From Collimonas sp. PA-H2 (GTDB taxonomy: Bacteria > Pseudomonadota > Gammaproteobacteria > Burkholderiales > Burkholderiaceae_D): a DNA stretch of 64,000 nt. Positions 27,487 to 37,556 of this stretch are shown here, in pieces. How positions within the stretch are numbered: the stretch's first letter is position 1; the number at the start of each line of letters is the position of its first letter. The stretch covers positions 2,852,001 through 2,916,000 of the forward strand of contig NZ_PDBX01000001.1 of NCBI RefSeq assembly GCF_002564105.1, written 5' to 3'. The notes below the pieces were generated by a model. That model did not search any database and was not told where the DNA came from. It worked only from the letters and a program-made list of their open reading frames with translations. A program made the position numbers and the translations under genes.

Positions 27487-28085
27487 GCCTGGGTTTCGCC
27501 CGTCTGGTTGCTGCGCAGATAGGTCGCCAGCGTAGCGTCGTAAGTATTCTGCACTTGCATGATCAGGTCGCAGATTTCGCGCGCCGCGCCATGGCCGCCG
27601 CTGGCTTGCGTCACGTAATGCACACGTGAACGGACGTCGCGATGGCCGTTCGGCACGCTGACCGCAAAACCGGTCTGCGACAGGATAGGCAGGTCGATCA
27701 CATCGTCGCCGATGAAGCCGCAATCGGCGGCGCTCAGCTGCAGCTGTTCCAGCAGCTTGATGAATGCCGCGTATTTGTCGTGCACGCCTTGCTGCACATG
27801 GGCGATGCCGAGGTCGCCGGCGCGGCGGCTGACGATGGCCGACTGCCGTGCGCTGATGATAGCGGTGGCGACGCCGCTTTGCTGCAACTGCTTGATGCCG
27901 TGGCCGTCCAGCGCATTGAAGCGCTTCAGCTGTTCGCCGTCGGCGCCGTACAGCAGGCCGCCGTCGGTCAGGATGCCGTCGACATCGAAAATCATCAGGC
28001 GCACCCGCGCGGCGCGCGCTCTCGCATCGGCACTCAGGGTATCGGCAGTGACGTCGGCGCCGCTGCGCGTCGTGGTGGCCGTCAT
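27483..28085 (-). CDS. kdsC: 3-deoxy-D-manno-octulosonate 8-phosphate phosphatase
   Basis: A 200-residue HAD phosphatase without cap (C0 type) that forms Kdo from Kdo-8-phosphate for LPS inner core. The N-terminal nucleophile motif is MIFDVDGILTDGGLLYG, motif II is AIISARQS, the lysine sits in GVHDKYAAF, and motif IV is CGFIGDDVIDLPIL. The tail AVPNG-like SVPNGHRDVRSRVHYVT and GGHGAAREICD are diagnostic. The first 25 residues are Ala/Thr-rich and may not be structured. The start overlaps the kdsD stop by one base. Confidence 0.95.
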   Translation of the reverse strand: MTATTTRSGADVTADTLSADARARAARVRLMIFDVDGILTDGGLLYGADGEQLKRFNALDGHGIKQLQQSGVATAIISARQSAIVSRRAGDLGIAHVQQGVHDKYAAFIKLLEQLQLSAADCGFIGDDVIDLPILSQTGFAVSVPNGHRDVRSRVHYVTQASGGHGAAREICDLIMQVQNTYDATLATYLRSNQTGETQA

Positions 28086-29116
28086 CAGATCACCTTGGCG
28101 CGGGTCAGGTCATGGATATGCAGTGCGCCGACCAGTTCACCGCTGGCGTCGGTCACCAGCAGCTGGTTGATGCGGAATTCTTCCATCATCTGCACAGCAT
28201 CGACTGCCAGCTGCTCAGGGCCTATGGTGTGCGGATTGGCATGCATCACGTCGGCGATCTTCAGCTTGGTGAAATCCTGCACCTGTTCGATCAGGCGCCG
28301 CAGGTCGCCGTCGGTAAACACACCGACGACATGGAAGTTGTCATCCACCACCGCCGTCATGGCGATGCCCTTGCGCGTGATTTCCAGCAGCGCCACCGAC
28401 AGCGAGATATCCGCCGTCACCGCCGGAATCGCCTCGCCGCTGCGCATGACGTCGCGCACGTGGGTCAGCAGGCGCCGTCCCAGCGCGCCGCCCGGATGCG
28501 AGCGGGCAAAATCTTCTTCGCGGAAGCCGCGTGCGTCCAGCAGCGCCACCGCCAGGGCGTCGCCCATGGCCAGGGTGGCGGTGGTGCTGGCGGTCGGCGC
28601 CAGGTTCAAGGGACAGGCTTCCTGGGCCACGGCGACGTCCAGGTGCACATTGGCGAGTTGCGCCAGCGCCGACTCCGGTTTGCCGGTCATGGCGATCAGG
28701 GTGGCGCCCATGCGTTTGATGATAGGTACGATCGCCATCAGCTCGGCGGTTTCGCCGGAATTGGAAATGGCGATGAAGGCATCGTGCTCAGTCACCATGC
28801 CAAGGTCGCCATGGGCCGCTTCGGCCGGATGGATGAACAGGGCAGGCGTGCCGGTGGAAGACAGCGTGGCGGCGATCTTGCGCGCGATATGGCCGGATTT
28901 TCCTATGCCGGAGACCACCACCCGGCCGCTGCAGCCGAGCAGCAAGGCGATCGCCTTGGCGAAAGGATCATCAGGGGAATCGGAAATCCGGTTTTTCAAT
29001 GCATTGATGGCATCGGCTTCGATTTGCAGGGTGCTGCGGGCAAGTTCCAGCGCACGTCCGGCATCGAAGGCTGCGGACAAGGTTTTGGGCGAATTTGGGG
29101 CATCGGGTAGAGTCAT
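28085..29116 (-). CDS. kdsD: arabinose-5-phosphate isomerase
   Basis: The 343-residue enzyme interconverts D-ribulose-5-phosphate and D-arabinose-5-phosphate, the first committed step to Kdo. An N-terminal SIS domain has GRVVVSGIGKSGHIARKIAA, the HPAEAAHGDLGMV histidines and SNSGETAEL. Two C-terminal CBS domains follow (about 215-343, with FTDGDLRRLIEQ). ATG 29116 is chosen over 29146 because the shorter form matches the family length; upstream is a divergent gap to the Kef antiporter. Confidence 0.94.
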   Translation of the reverse strand: MTLPDAPNSPKTLSAAFDAGRALELARSTLQIEADAINALKNRISDSPDDPFAKAIALLLGCSGRVVVSGIGKSGHIARKIAATLSSTGTPALFIHPAEAAHGDLGMVTEHDAFIAISNSGETAELMAIVPIIKRMGATLIAMTGKPESALAQLANVHLDVAVAQEACPLNLAPTASTTATLAMGDALAVALLDARGFREEDFARSHPGGALGRRLLTHVRDVMRSGEAIPAVTADISLSVALLEITRKGIAMTAVVDDNFHVVGVFTDGDLRRLIEQVQDFTKLKIADVMHANPHTIGPEQLAVDAVQMMEEFRINQLLVTDASGELVGALHIHDLTRAKVI

Positions 29117-29255
29117 CCCGAAAGTATAAACGAAATCCCAAAGCAAAAAACTTGCCAGTCTAGATCCGCTTCAATTAATCTGTGTTCAGCCTATCCGCAT
29201 TTGGCGTTGCTGCAACATAATGTTGGTATTGAGTTAATCTAATTTTTAGGCGCGC

Positions 29256-31280
29256 ATGCTTTCAGGACTTGAACTGACAATTTTGCTGCTGGGCTCGGCG
29301 GTATTAGGCGTGGTGGCGTTCCGTAGTTTCCACCTGCCGCCCATGCTGGGCTATCTGGTGGTGGGGATCCTGATCGGCCCGCACGCGCTCGGTTTTGCCG
29401 AAGACAACGCCACCACCCATGCACTGGCGGAATTCGGCGTGGTGTTCCTGATGTTTTCGATCGGCCTCGAATTTTCCTTGCCGAAACTGACGGCGATGCG
29501 CCATATCGTGTTCGGCCTCGGCATGGCGCAGGTGCTGCTGACCATCGGCGCCACCATGCTGTTCAGCTGGATGATGGCGCTGATCCTGCCGCAATACACC
29601 AATATCAGCTGGCAGGCGGCGTTCGCCCTGGGCGGAGCGCTGACCATGTCGTCCACCGCCATCGTCTCCAAGCTGCTGACGGAAAGAATGGAGCTGGAGA
29701 GCGAGCATGGGCGCCGCATCATCGGCATCCTGCTGTTCCAGGACCTGGCGCTGGTGCCCTTGCTGATCGTGGTGCCGGCGCTGGCCGAGCACAGCGGCAA
29801 CCTGCTGGCCACGCTGGCCTGGGCCAGCGCCAAGGCGCTGCTGGTGCTGGCCCTGCTGCTGTTTTTCGGCCAGAAGCTGATGCGGCGCTGGTTCCAGATC
29901 GTGGTGCGGCGCCGTTCGCAGGAACTGTTCATGCTGAACCTGCTGCTGATCACCCTGGCCGCCGCCTGGATTACCGAACGCGCCGGGCTGTCGCTGGCGC
30001 TGGGCGCCTTCATCGCCGGCATGCTGATCTCGGAAACCGAATACAAGCACCAGGTGGAAGAGGACATCAAGTCGTTCCGCGATGTGCTGCTGGGCCTGTT
30101 CTTCATCACCATCGGCATGCTGCTCAACCTGCGCCTGGTGTTCGAGCACTGGTGGCTGGTGTTGCTGCTGCTGATCGGTCCGGTATTCCTCAAGTTCGCC
30201 CTGATCGCCGGCCTCGCCAAGATTTTCCGCTCCTCTACCGGGGTGGCCCTGCGCACCGGGCTGGCGCTGGCGCAGGCCGGCGAGTTCGGCTTCGTGCTGC
30301 TGAACCAGGCCGGCGGCCTGCAACTGGTCGATCCCTTGCTGGTGCAACTGATCCTGGCGTCGATGGTGCTGTCGATGCTGGCCGCGCCTTTCATCCTGGC
30401 CAAGTCCGACGCCATCGTGATGAAGCTGTCGGCCAATGAATGGATGATGCAGTCGCTGGCGCTGACGCAGATCGCCACCCGCACCATGTCAACCAAGAAA
30501 CACGTGATCATCGCCGGTTTCGGCCGCAGCGGCCAAAGCTTGGCCAAGCTGCTGGAAGAAGAAGGCATCGGCTATCACGCCCTCGATCTCGACCCGGACC
30601 GGGTGCGCGATGCGCGCGCCGCCGGCGCCCACGTTTCCTACGGCGATGCTTCGCGCCGCGAAAGCCTGGTGGCGGCCGGGGTGCACCGCGCCGCCGCCCT
30701 GGTCATCACTTACGCTAGCACGCCGTCAGCCTTGAAAGTATTGCATCACGTCAGCGAACTGGCGCCGAGCCTGCCGGTGATCGTCCGTAGCTATGACGAC
30801 ACCGATCTCGACAAGCTGCGCGCCGCCGGCGCCACCGAAGTGGTGCCGGAAGCCATGGAAGGCAGCCTGATGCTGGCTTCGCACGCGCTGGTCATGCTGG
30901 GCGTGCCGCTGCGGCGCGTGGTGCACCGGGTGCAGGCCTCGCGTGATGAGCGCTACGCCGCCCTGCGCGGATTCTTCCATGGCGTCGATGACGCCCCTGA
31001 CGCGGCGGATCATTTGCAGGTGCGCCTGCATACGGTGGCGCTGCCGGAGGGCGCCAGGGCCATCGGCCGCAGCCTGGCCTGGCTGGGGCTGCCGGAAATG
31101 GGGGCTGAAATCACCGCTTTGCGGCGCGGCCGCAGCGGCATCGCCATCACGCCGGAGGCTGTGTTGCAGGTAGGAGACATTGTGGTCTTGCGCGGCGCCG
31201 CCGAGGCGATCTCGCGCGCCGAGGGGCGTTTGCTGCAAGCGTGGAGCAGCGCCAGCCAGCACAGCGATGAAGATCTTTGA
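29256..31280 (+). CDS. Kef-type monovalent cation:proton antiporter (CPA2) with RCK domains
   Basis: A 674-residue inner-membrane protein. Residues about 1-390 form the CPA2 exchanger with some 12-13 helices, including FLMFSIGLEFSL, the discontinuous helix region GGALTMSSTAIVSKLL and GLFFITIGMLLNL. A KTN/TrkA-N nucleotide-binding domain follows (KKHVIIAGFGRSGQSLAKLL, acidic ALDLDPDR), then a TrkA-C domain near the end. Such proteins export K+ or exchange it for H+ and can respond to glutathione adducts or nucleotides. Whether it is KefB, KefC or YbaL-like cannot be settled. It is divergent from kdsD, a common betaproteobacterial arrangement. Confidence 0.88.
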   Translation: MLSGLELTILLLGSAVLGVVAFRSFHLPPMLGYLVVGILIGPHALGFAEDNATTHALAEFGVVFLMFSIGLEFSLPKLTAMRHIVFGLGMAQVLLTIGATMLFSWMMALILPQYTNISWQAAFALGGALTMSSTAIVSKLLTERMELESEHGRRIIGILLFQDLALVPLLIVVPALAEHSGNLLATLAWASAKALLVLALLLFFGQKLMRRWFQIVVRRRSQELFMLNLLLITLAAAWITERAGLSLALGAFIAGMLISETEYKHQVEEDIKSFRDVLLGLFFITIGMLLNLRLVFEHWWLVLLLLIGPVFLKFALIAGLAKIFRSSTGVALRTGLALAQAGEFGFVLLNQAGGLQLVDPLLVQLILASMVLSMLAAPFILAKSDAIVMKLSANEWMMQSLALTQIATRTMSTKKHVIIAGFGRSGQSLAKLLEEEGIGYHALDLDPDRVRDARAAGAHVSYGDASRRESLVAAGVHRAAALVITYASTPSALKVLHHVSELAPSLPVIVRSYDDTDLDKLRAAGATEVVPEAMEGSLMLASHALVMLGVPLRRVVHRVQASRDERYAALRGFFHGVDDAPDAADHLQVRLHTVALPEGARAIGRSLAWLGLPEMGAEITALRRGRSGIAITPEAVLQVGDIVVLRGAAEAISRAEGRLLQAWSSASQHSDEDL

Positions 31281-31391
31281 AATAATCCGTGCGGCTGTGA
31301 GGGCTGAGATTAAGCGTTGAGATTAGGAGCGGATATTTCCTGCGAGACAACGAAGATGGCGGCCTGCGGATCGCCTTTGTAAAAAAACTTA

Positions 31392-31410
31392 AATAATACC
31401 CATTCTCATT
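31392..31410. promoter_or_regulatory. candidate Fur box upstream of the PepSY gene
   Basis: AATAATACCCATTCTCATT matches 11 of 19 positions of the classical Fur consensus (GATAATGATAATCATTATC) and contains the ATTCTCATT half that recurs in iron-regulated promoters. It ends 46 bases before the PepSY start codon. The 0.18-kb gap between the Kef gene and PepSY holds nothing else I recognise. Confidence 0.5.
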
Positions 31411-31456
31411 CAATCGACCTTTACAATACCCATCTTTTAAGAGCAGGTGTGGGATT

Positions 31457-32599
31457 GTGAAAAAGGCGCTACGTCACTGGTTGGTCAAATTGCACCGCTA
31501 CAGCGGCTTGCTGCTGTCCCTGTTCATCGTCATGGCGGGCTTGACCGGCGCCGCGCTGGCGTTCAACGATGAAATCGACGCCTGGCTCAATCCGCAGTTC
31601 TACCACCTTGCCTCAAGCGGCCCGCACCAGCCTATCGATGCGCTGGCGGCCAAGGTCGCGCACGATTATCCGCAGGCCCGCTTAGCTTTCTTCTCAATGG
31701 AGGCGGATGCCGACGCGCCGCTGCAGGCAAGGCTGCGCGCGCGCCATGAGGATGAGGCGCTGGCAGTCGACACCGTGTTCATCGATCCGGTCACCGGCGC
31801 AGTGGTTGGCGAGCGCAATACCAAGGCAGTCAGCCTGGCGCCGCAAAACCTGATGCCCTTCTTGTTCCGTCTGCATCGCTACCTGCTGCTGGACAAGCCC
31901 GGCGCCATCATTTCCGGCAGCCTCGGCCTGCTGTGGCTGGCGACGCTGCTGATCGGCTTCGCGCTGGCCTGGCCCAAGCATCGCAGCGGCTGGCGCAAGG
32001 CGCTCACGGTCAAACGCGGCGCCGGAGCTTTCCGCCTGATGTATGACTTGCACCGCTCGGTCGGCCTGGTGGTCGGCGTACTGCTGGTGGTAACCGCGTT
32101 TACCGGCGCCGTGATGAATCTGCCGGATGTGGCGCGGCCGCTAGTCGCCAGCCTCTCGCCCCTGACCAAACCGCCGCAGTCCTCGGCGCATGAAGGCAAA
32201 CCGAAGATCAGCTGGCAGCAGGCGCTGGCCTCGGCCCAGGCCAGCATGCCGCTGGCGGTTCCGGTGCGAATTGCGCGCGACGATAAGCACAGCCTGTATC
32301 AGATCCGCATGCTCAGGCACGACGATATCCAGGACAGCGGCAGCGTGCGGGTCTTTGTCGACGCTGTCGACGGCCAGGTGCTGCGTTCGCTCGACCCCCT
32401 CAAAGGCTCGGCCGGCGACGCTTTCATCGGCGTCCAGTACGGTTTGCACACTGGCCAGCTGCTGGGTTTGCCGGGCAAGATGTTGGTCGCTTTCCTGGGC
32501 TTGCTGCCGCTGTTGTTTACGATTACCGGCATCGCCATCTGGCTGAAAAAACGCAAGTCGGAAACGATTGTGCGGGCCCGTCATCTGCACCAGGCCTGA
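31457..32599 (+). CDS. PepSY-associated transmembrane protein (possible iron/siderophore reductase)
   Basis: A 380-residue inner-membrane protein with four helices: one after the N-terminal HWLVKLHRYSGLLLSLFIV, two central (SGSLGLLWLATLLIGFALAW, and VGLVVGVLLVVTAFTGAVM), and one C-terminal ending in basic KKRKSE. Large periplasmic loops contain PepSY-like segments (TVFIDPVTGAVVGE, VRVFVDAVDGQVLRSL). Histidines in the helices (KLHRYSG, FLFRLHRYL, YDLHRSVG) could bind haem. The family is often found with TonB receptors and is linked to ferric-siderophore reduction. Here no receptor gene lies alongside, but a Fur-box-like site is upstream. It starts with GTG. Confidence 0.82.
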   Translation: MKKALRHWLVKLHRYSGLLLSLFIVMAGLTGAALAFNDEIDAWLNPQFYHLASSGPHQPIDALAAKVAHDYPQARLAFFSMEADADAPLQARLRARHEDEALAVDTVFIDPVTGAVVGERNTKAVSLAPQNLMPFLFRLHRYLLLDKPGAIISGSLGLLWLATLLIGFALAWPKHRSGWRKALTVKRGAGAFRLMYDLHRSVGLVVGVLLVVTAFTGAVMNLPDVARPLVASLSPLTKPPQSSAHEGKPKISWQQALASAQASMPLAVPVRIARDDKHSLYQIRMLRHDDIQDSGSVRVFVDAVDGQVLRSLDPLKGSAGDAFIGVQYGLHTGQLLGLPGKMLVAFLGLLPLLFTITGIAIWLKKRKSETIVRARHLHQA

Positions 32600-32610
32600 T
32601 CGCCTGCGAG

Positions 32611-33828
32611 CTATCTGCTCTGGCGCAACCTGCCATATAGCCAGCCGGTCTTGCTGCCGCTGAGCGTCAGCGCCATCTGCTGGCGCGCAATCGGCAGGCG
32701 GCAGACCGGACCGAGAGCGATATCGCGCAAGGTGCTGGCGATGCGCGAGTCGGACTGGAAGAACGGCGTCAGCAGCTTGCTGGCGCCCTGGTAGTAGCGC
32801 AGATGGGGGCGTCGCCGTTGCGAATACAGCGCCAGCGCCGGCTCCACCGCTGAGCTCTCGGCAAAACAATGCGCCAGCGTCATGGCATCGACCAGCGCCA
32901 GGTTGGCGCCTTGCCCCAGTTGCGGACTGGTGGCATGGGCGCAATCGCCGATGCAGACCACCCGGCCGTCGTGCCAGTGACGCATCTGCACATCGGCGTA
33001 GCGCGCGAAGGTGAGCTGTTCCGGCCTTTGTATATGTTCCAGGACCGAGGCTACCGGCGCCAGCGCCAGCACGGTTTTCTTCCATGCCGCCAGGCCTTGC
33101 TCCTGCCAGTGCGGCAAGCGATCCGCGCGCAAGCTCCAGAACATGCTGAGGATAGGCTGCGTCATTTCCTGGTAGGCGAATCCGGTCGGCATCAATCCCA
33201 GCATCTGCTGCGCATGGCGGAACCACTGGCGCAAGCCACCCTGGGTCAGGCCGTCGTCCGGCACCAGCGCCCACAATGCGCCCCAGGGATAGGGCGTCAC
33301 TTTTTGCGGAATCGCCAGCGCCGCCCGCAAGTCCGAGCGGGTGCCGTCGGCAATCACGGCGCAGTCGAACTCGCCCGCCGCGGCTTCGACGCTGCCGGGC
33401 GCCGCATCGCGTGAAAACAGCAGGGCCTGGCCGCCGCGCTGCTCTATGCGGGAGATGTTGATGCCGCTGCAAACCTTGATGGCAACCGTCGTCAGCGCTT
33501 CCCACAATACCGAAAACAAGGCGCCGCGATGCAGGCCGAGGCCGAACGACTGTGTGTCATGGTGGCGATAGCGCACATCCAGCACGGTGCGGCCGCCGGC
33601 CGTGGTGCCGAACAGGCGGTCGTTGCGGGCGCCGTGCGCCAGAATCGGATCGAGTAATCCAAGTGCATCCAATACGTGCATGCCGGTAGGCTGAAGCAAG
33701 ATGCCGGCGCCGACCGCGCTCGGTTGCGCCACGCGCTCGAACAGCGTGACATGGTGGCCGGCGCGCGCCAGGAACAGCGCGCTGGCGGCGCCCGCGGTGC
33801 CGCCGCCTATGATGGCTATACGCTGCAT
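32611..33828 (-). CDS. FAD-dependent monooxygenase (UbiH/PHBH superfamily)
   Basis: A 405-residue flavoprotein hydroxylase. The N-terminal Rossmann motif is AIIGGGTAGAASALFLARAG, the FAD/NADPH-binding DG motif appears in CAVIADGTRSDLRAAL, and the second FAD motif is VVCIGDCAHATSPQLGQGAN. This set defines class A aromatic monooxygenases, but the substrate is unknown. The IADG motif with RSDLR is slightly non-canonical. It lies 23 bp downstream of the PhyH dioxygenase on the same strand, so both probably act in one modification pathway. The C-terminal 60 residues are basic. Confidence 0.85.
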   Translation of the reverse strand: MQRIAIIGGGTAGAASALFLARAGHHVTLFERVAQPSAVGAGILLQPTGMHVLDALGLLDPILAHGARNDRLFGTTAGGRTVLDVRYRHHDTQSFGLGLHRGALFSVLWEALTTVAIKVCSGINISRIEQRGGQALLFSRDAAPGSVEAAAGEFDCAVIADGTRSDLRAALAIPQKVTPYPWGALWALVPDDGLTQGGLRQWFRHAQQMLGLMPTGFAYQEMTQPILSMFWSLRADRLPHWQEQGLAAWKKTVLALAPVASVLEHIQRPEQLTFARYADVQMRHWHDGRVVCIGDCAHATSPQLGQGANLALVDAMTLAHCFAESSAVEPALALYSQRRRPHLRYYQGASKLLTPFFQSDSRIASTLRDIALGPVCRLPIARQQMALTLSGSKTGWLYGRLRQSR

Positions 33829-33851
33829 GCTGGGATATCCCGAGGTGGTGA

Positions 33852-34631
33852 TTAGCTGCTAAGCAGAATGTCTTCCGAGGCGGCGGAGCGGCTGCCGGGG
33901 ACCGGGGGATTGCTTTTTCCATGGTAGGCAAACACAACCGATTCCTTGACGGTTTCGGTATTGTTGCGGCCGGCGGCATGGAACAGGCCGCTATGGAAAA
34001 ACACCACGTCGCCCTGCTGCAGTTCGACCGATTTTCCCTGTGTGAACAGGGCCTGGTTCGCGACCATTTCCGGGCGCAGGAAATCCAGCTCATCCATCTG
34101 CTCGGGTTTGATGTCGAGTCGGTGGGAGCCCGGAATGAAACGCAGGCCGCCATTGTTCGCGTTCTCGCTATCCAGCGCCAGCCACACCGAAATCAACTCG
34201 TTGCGCGGGAACGACCAGTAGCGGATATCGCGATGCCAGCCGGTCGCGGTGCCGAAGTGGGGATGCTTGGTCATCACGCAATTGTGGTGCGACAAGGTCA
34301 GGCAGACCGCTTCGCCCAGCAGCAGCTCCAGCATCGCCACCAGCTGCGGATTGCTGGCCCAGGCACGATAGCTGCCGTCGCGCTGGTAGGCGTTGCGCAG
34401 ACGGCGCGCGGTGCGGCCGCCGACGCTGTCGAGCGTCTTCGGCGCGCCGGCATAGCCGACCTCAGATTCGTATTCCAGCGGCGTCACGGCTTGCGCCAGG
34501 TGGGCGTTGGTGGTGGCCGCCATCAGTTCGCAATCGGCGATCGGGACCAGGCGCGGCAAAATCAAGAAACCATCTTTTTCGAAAGCGGCTATCTGCGCTG
34601 CAGTCAGCGCCGGGGTGGTGTTGGTGGACAT
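33852..34631 (-). CDS. phytanoyl-CoA dioxygenase (PhyH) family protein
   Basis: A 259-residue non-haem Fe(II)/2-oxoglutarate dioxygenase. The iron facial triad is suggested by His and Asp in GWHRDIRYW and the later His in FFHSGLFHAAG. The 2-oxoglutarate-binding Arg is probably downstream. GGLRFIPGSHRL is the typical PhyH loop. The sequence resembles small-molecule hydroxylases such as ectoine or secondary-metabolite hydroxylases rather than fatty-acid enzymes. The conserved N-terminus FEKDGFLILPRLV is standard. It sits between uvrA and the FAD monooxygenase, with which it seems to form an operon. Confidence 0.86.
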   Translation of the reverse strand: MSTNTTPALTAAQIAAFEKDGFLILPRLVPIADCELMAATTNAHLAQAVTPLEYESEVGYAGAPKTLDSVGGRTARRLRNAYQRDGSYRAWASNPQLVAMLELLLGEAVCLTLSHHNCVMTKHPHFGTATGWHRDIRYWSFPRNELISVWLALDSENANNGGLRFIPGSHRLDIKPEQMDELDFLRPEMVANQALFTQGKSVELQQGDVVFFHSGLFHAAGRNNTETVKESVVFAYHGKSNPPVPGSRSAASEDILLSS

Positions 34632-34682
34632 CGTTATCTCGTTATCGCAGGCCCCGGCCGCGCTGGCCGGGGACGTGCCTGT

Positions 34683-37556
34683 TTATTTTTTCTTTGGTTT
34701 TTCCAGCAATGGTCCCAGATACTTGCCGGTGACGCTGGCCGGATTCGCCGCCACCTGCTCCGGCGTGCCGGTAGCGATAATGCGGCCGCCGCCGGCGCCG
34801 CCTTCAGGGCCGAGGTCGATCAGCCAGTCCGCGGTCTTGATGACATCCAGGTTGTGCTCGATGATGACCACGGTATTGCCTTGGTTGCGCAGGCGGTGGA
34901 TCACCTTTAATAGTAGATCGATGTCGTGGAAGTGCAAGCCGGTAGTCGGCTCGTCCAGGATATACAGGGTGCGGCCGGTATCGCGCTTAGACAATTCCAG
35001 CGACAGCTTGACGCGCTGCGCCTCGCCGCCGGACAGCGTGGTGGCGCTCTGGCCGAGGCGGATGTAACCGAGGCCGACATCCAGCAGTGTATGCAGCTTG
35101 CGCGCAATCACCGGCACCGGCTTGAAGAATTCATAGGCTTCTTCCACCGTCATGCCTAGCACTTCGGTGATGCTCTTGCCTTTGTAATGCACTTCGAGCG
35201 TCTCGCGGTTGTAGCGCTTGCCATGGCAGACATCGCACGGCACATAGACATCCGGCAGGAAGTGCATTTCGACCTTGATCACGCCGTCGCCCTGGCAGGC
35301 TTCGCAGCGGCCGCCCTTGACGTTGAACGAGAAACGGCCGGCGTTGTAGCCGCGTTCCTTGGCCATCGGCACGGTCGAGAACAGGTCGCGGATCGGCGTG
35401 AACAAACCGGTATAGGTGGCTGGATTGGAGCGCGGCGTACGGCCGATAGGGGCCTGGTCGACCGAGATCACCTTGTCAAAATGTTCCAGCCCGCCGATAG
35501 ATTCATGCGCCGCCGGTTCCGCCTGCGAGCCATACAGATGGCGCGCGGCAGCGTGGTACAGGGTGTCGTTGACCAAGGTTGACTTGCCCGAACCGGAAAC
35601 GCCGGTGACGCAGGTCAGCAGGCCGACCGGCAGATTCATCGTGACGTTCTTCAGGTTGTTGCCGGTGGCGCCGGTGATGATGAACTGACGATCCGGATCG
35701 GCCGGTGTGCGTTTTTCCGGCACGGCGATTTTCAAGGTGCCGTTCAGGTACTTGGCGGTCAGCGATTTCTTGCTTTTAAGGATCTGTTCCAGCGTGCCTT
35801 CGGCAATCACTTCGCCGCCATGCACACCGGCGCCCAGGCCCATGTCGACCACATAGTCGGCGGTGCGGATCGCATCTTCGTCATGCTCGACCACCAGCAC
35901 GCTGTTGCCGATGTCGCGCAGATGGCGCAAGGTTTCAATCAGGCGGTCATTGTCGCGCTGGTGCAAGCCGATCGACGGTTCGTCCAGCACATACATGACG
36001 CCGGTCAGGCCGGAACCGATTTGCGACGCCAGCCTGATCCGTTGGGCTTCGCCGCCGGACAAGGTATCGGCGCTGCGTTCCAGCGACAGGTAGTCAAGGC
36101 CGACATTGTTGAGGAAGGTCAGGCGCGAGACGATTTCCTTGATGATGCGATCGGCGATTTCCTTCTTGGCCCCGGTCAGCTTCAGCTTTTCAAAGAAGGA
36201 CAAGGTTTCGCGCAGCGGCGTCGCCGCGATTTCATAAATGGCGCGTTCCTGCTTGCCGTTGCCGACCTTGACGAAGCGCGCTTCGACGCGCAGCCGCGCG
36301 CCATGGCAGGAAGGGCATTCTTTTTCATTGATGAACTTGGCCAGCTCTTCCTTGACCGCCATCGAATCGGTCTCGCGATAACGGCGCTGCAGGTTGTTGA
36401 CCACGCCTTCAAAGGTGTGTTCCTTGATCACCGTGCGGCCGCGTTCGTTGACATAGCTGAACGGAATGGTTTCCTTGCCTGAGCCGTACAGTACCGCCTG
36501 CTGGGCTTTTTCCGGCAGCTTTTCAAACGGCAGGTCGATATCGAAATCGTAGTGCGCGGCGATGCTGGTCAGCATCTGGAAATAGAACTGGTTGCGGCGG
36601 TCCCAGCCCTTGACCGCACCGCTGGCCAGCGACAGGTTAGGGAAGGCGACGATGCGCTTGGGGTCGAAAAATTCGATATGGCCGAGGCCGTCGCATTCCG
36701 GGCAAGCGCCCATTGGATTGTTGAAGGAGAACAGGCGCGGTTCCAGTTCCTGCAGCGAATAGCCGCAGATCGGGCAGGCGAACTTGTTGGAGTACACATG
36801 CTCGAGGCCGCTATCCATTTCCAGCGCGATCGCGCGGCCTTCCGCCAGCCGCAGCGCGGTCTCGAAACTTTCCGCCAGGCGCTGCTTGACGTCAGCCTTG
36901 ACTTTCAGGCGGTCGATCACGACGTCGATGGTGTGCTTTTCGGTCTTCTTCAGCTTGGGCAGGTCATCGACTTCATAAATCTTGGCGGTGCCGGTGCCGC
37001 TCTGGATGCGGAAACGCACAAAGCCCTGCGCCTGCATCTGTTCAAACAGATCGACATGCTCGCCCTTGCGATTAGCCACCACCGGCGCCAGGATCATCAG
37101 CTTGGTATCTTCCGGCATGGCCAGCACCGCATCCACCATCTGCGACACCGATTGCGCCGCCAGCGGCTTTTCCGGATGGTCCGGGCAATACGGCGTGCCG
37201 ACGCGCGCATACAGCAAGCGCAGGTAATCGTGGATCTCGGTCACGGTGCCGACGGTGGAGCGCGGATTATGCGAGGTGGCTTTCTGCTCGATGGAAATCG
37301 CCGGCGACAAGCCTTCGATCAGGTCGACATCCGGCTTTTCCATCAGCTGCAGGAACTGACGCGCATAGGACGACAGCGATTCGACATAGCGCCGCTGGCC
37401 TTCAGCGTACAGCGTGTCGAACGCCAGCGACGATTTGCCGGAGCCTGACAAGCCGGTGATCACGATCAGTTTGTTGCGTGGTAAATCCAGATTGATGTTC
37501 TTGAGGTTGTGCGTACGTGCGCCCCGAATGCGGATCTCGTCCCGATTTTTATCCAT
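34683..37556 (-). CDS. uvrA: excinuclease ABC subunit UvrA
   Basis: A 957-residue nucleotide-excision-repair DNA damage sensor with two ABC ATPase modules. Module 1 has Walker [15 protein letters not shown], a zinc finger CPICGYSL...CPECDGLG, and signature [16 protein letters not shown]. Module 2 has Walker [18 protein letters not shown], a zinc finger (CEACQGDG...CDVCHG) and [16 protein letters not shown]. The UvrB-binding and insertion domains lie in between. In many betaproteobacteria uvrA is divergent from an MFS gene followed by ssb; here the MFS-ssb pair is about 4.5 kb away. No SOS box was seen upstream. Confidence 0.97.
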   Translation of the reverse strand: MDKNRDEIRIRGARTHNLKNINLDLPRNKLIVITGLSGSGKSSLAFDTLYAEGQRRYVESLSSYARQFLQLMEKPDVDLIEGLSPAISIEQKATSHNPRSTVGTVTEIHDYLRLLYARVGTPYCPDHPEKPLAAQSVSQMVDAVLAMPEDTKLMILAPVVANRKGEHVDLFEQMQAQGFVRFRIQSGTGTAKIYEVDDLPKLKKTEKHTIDVVIDRLKVKADVKQRLAESFETALRLAEGRAIALEMDSGLEHVYSNKFACPICGYSLQELEPRLFSFNNPMGACPECDGLGHIEFFDPKRIVAFPNLSLASGAVKGWDRRNQFYFQMLTSIAAHYDFDIDLPFEKLPEKAQQAVLYGSGKETIPFSYVNERGRTVIKEHTFEGVVNNLQRRYRETDSMAVKEELAKFINEKECPSCHGARLRVEARFVKVGNGKQERAIYEIAATPLRETLSFFEKLKLTGAKKEIADRIIKEIVSRLTFLNNVGLDYLSLERSADTLSGGEAQRIRLASQIGSGLTGVMYVLDEPSIGLHQRDNDRLIETLRHLRDIGNSVLVVEHDEDAIRTADYVVDMGLGAGVHGGEVIAEGTLEQILKSKKSLTAKYLNGTLKIAVPEKRTPADPDRQFIITGATGNNLKNVTMNLPVGLLTCVTGVSGSGKSTLVNDTLYHAAARHLYGSQAEPAAHESIGGLEHFDKVISVDQAPIGRTPRSNPATYTGLFTPIRDLFSTVPMAKERGYNAGRFSFNVKGGRCEACQGDGVIKVEMHFLPDVYVPCDVCHGKRYNRETLEVHYKGKSITEVLGMTVEEAYEFFKPVPVIARKLHTLLDVGLGYIRLGQSATTLSGGEAQRVKLSLELSKRDTGRTLYILDEPTTGLHFHDIDLLLKVIHRLRNQGNTVVIIEHNLDVIKTADWLIDLGPEGGAGGGRIIATGTPEQVAANPASVTGKYLGPLLEKPKKK

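Noticed and set aside
28112..29110. 332-codon plus-strand frame opposite kdsD
   Set aside because: His/Gln/Arg-rich composition without motifs; antisense shadow of kdsD.
27642..29129. Long plus-strand open frame (about 495 codons) opposite kdsC and kdsD
   Set aside because: Ser/Arg-rich with no domain; it mirrors two well-identified core genes on the other strand, as is common in high-GC DNA.
29304..30568. Minus-strand frames of 347 and 405 codons opposite the Kef antiporter
   Set aside because: Both oppose a clear membrane transporter and have shadow-type composition.
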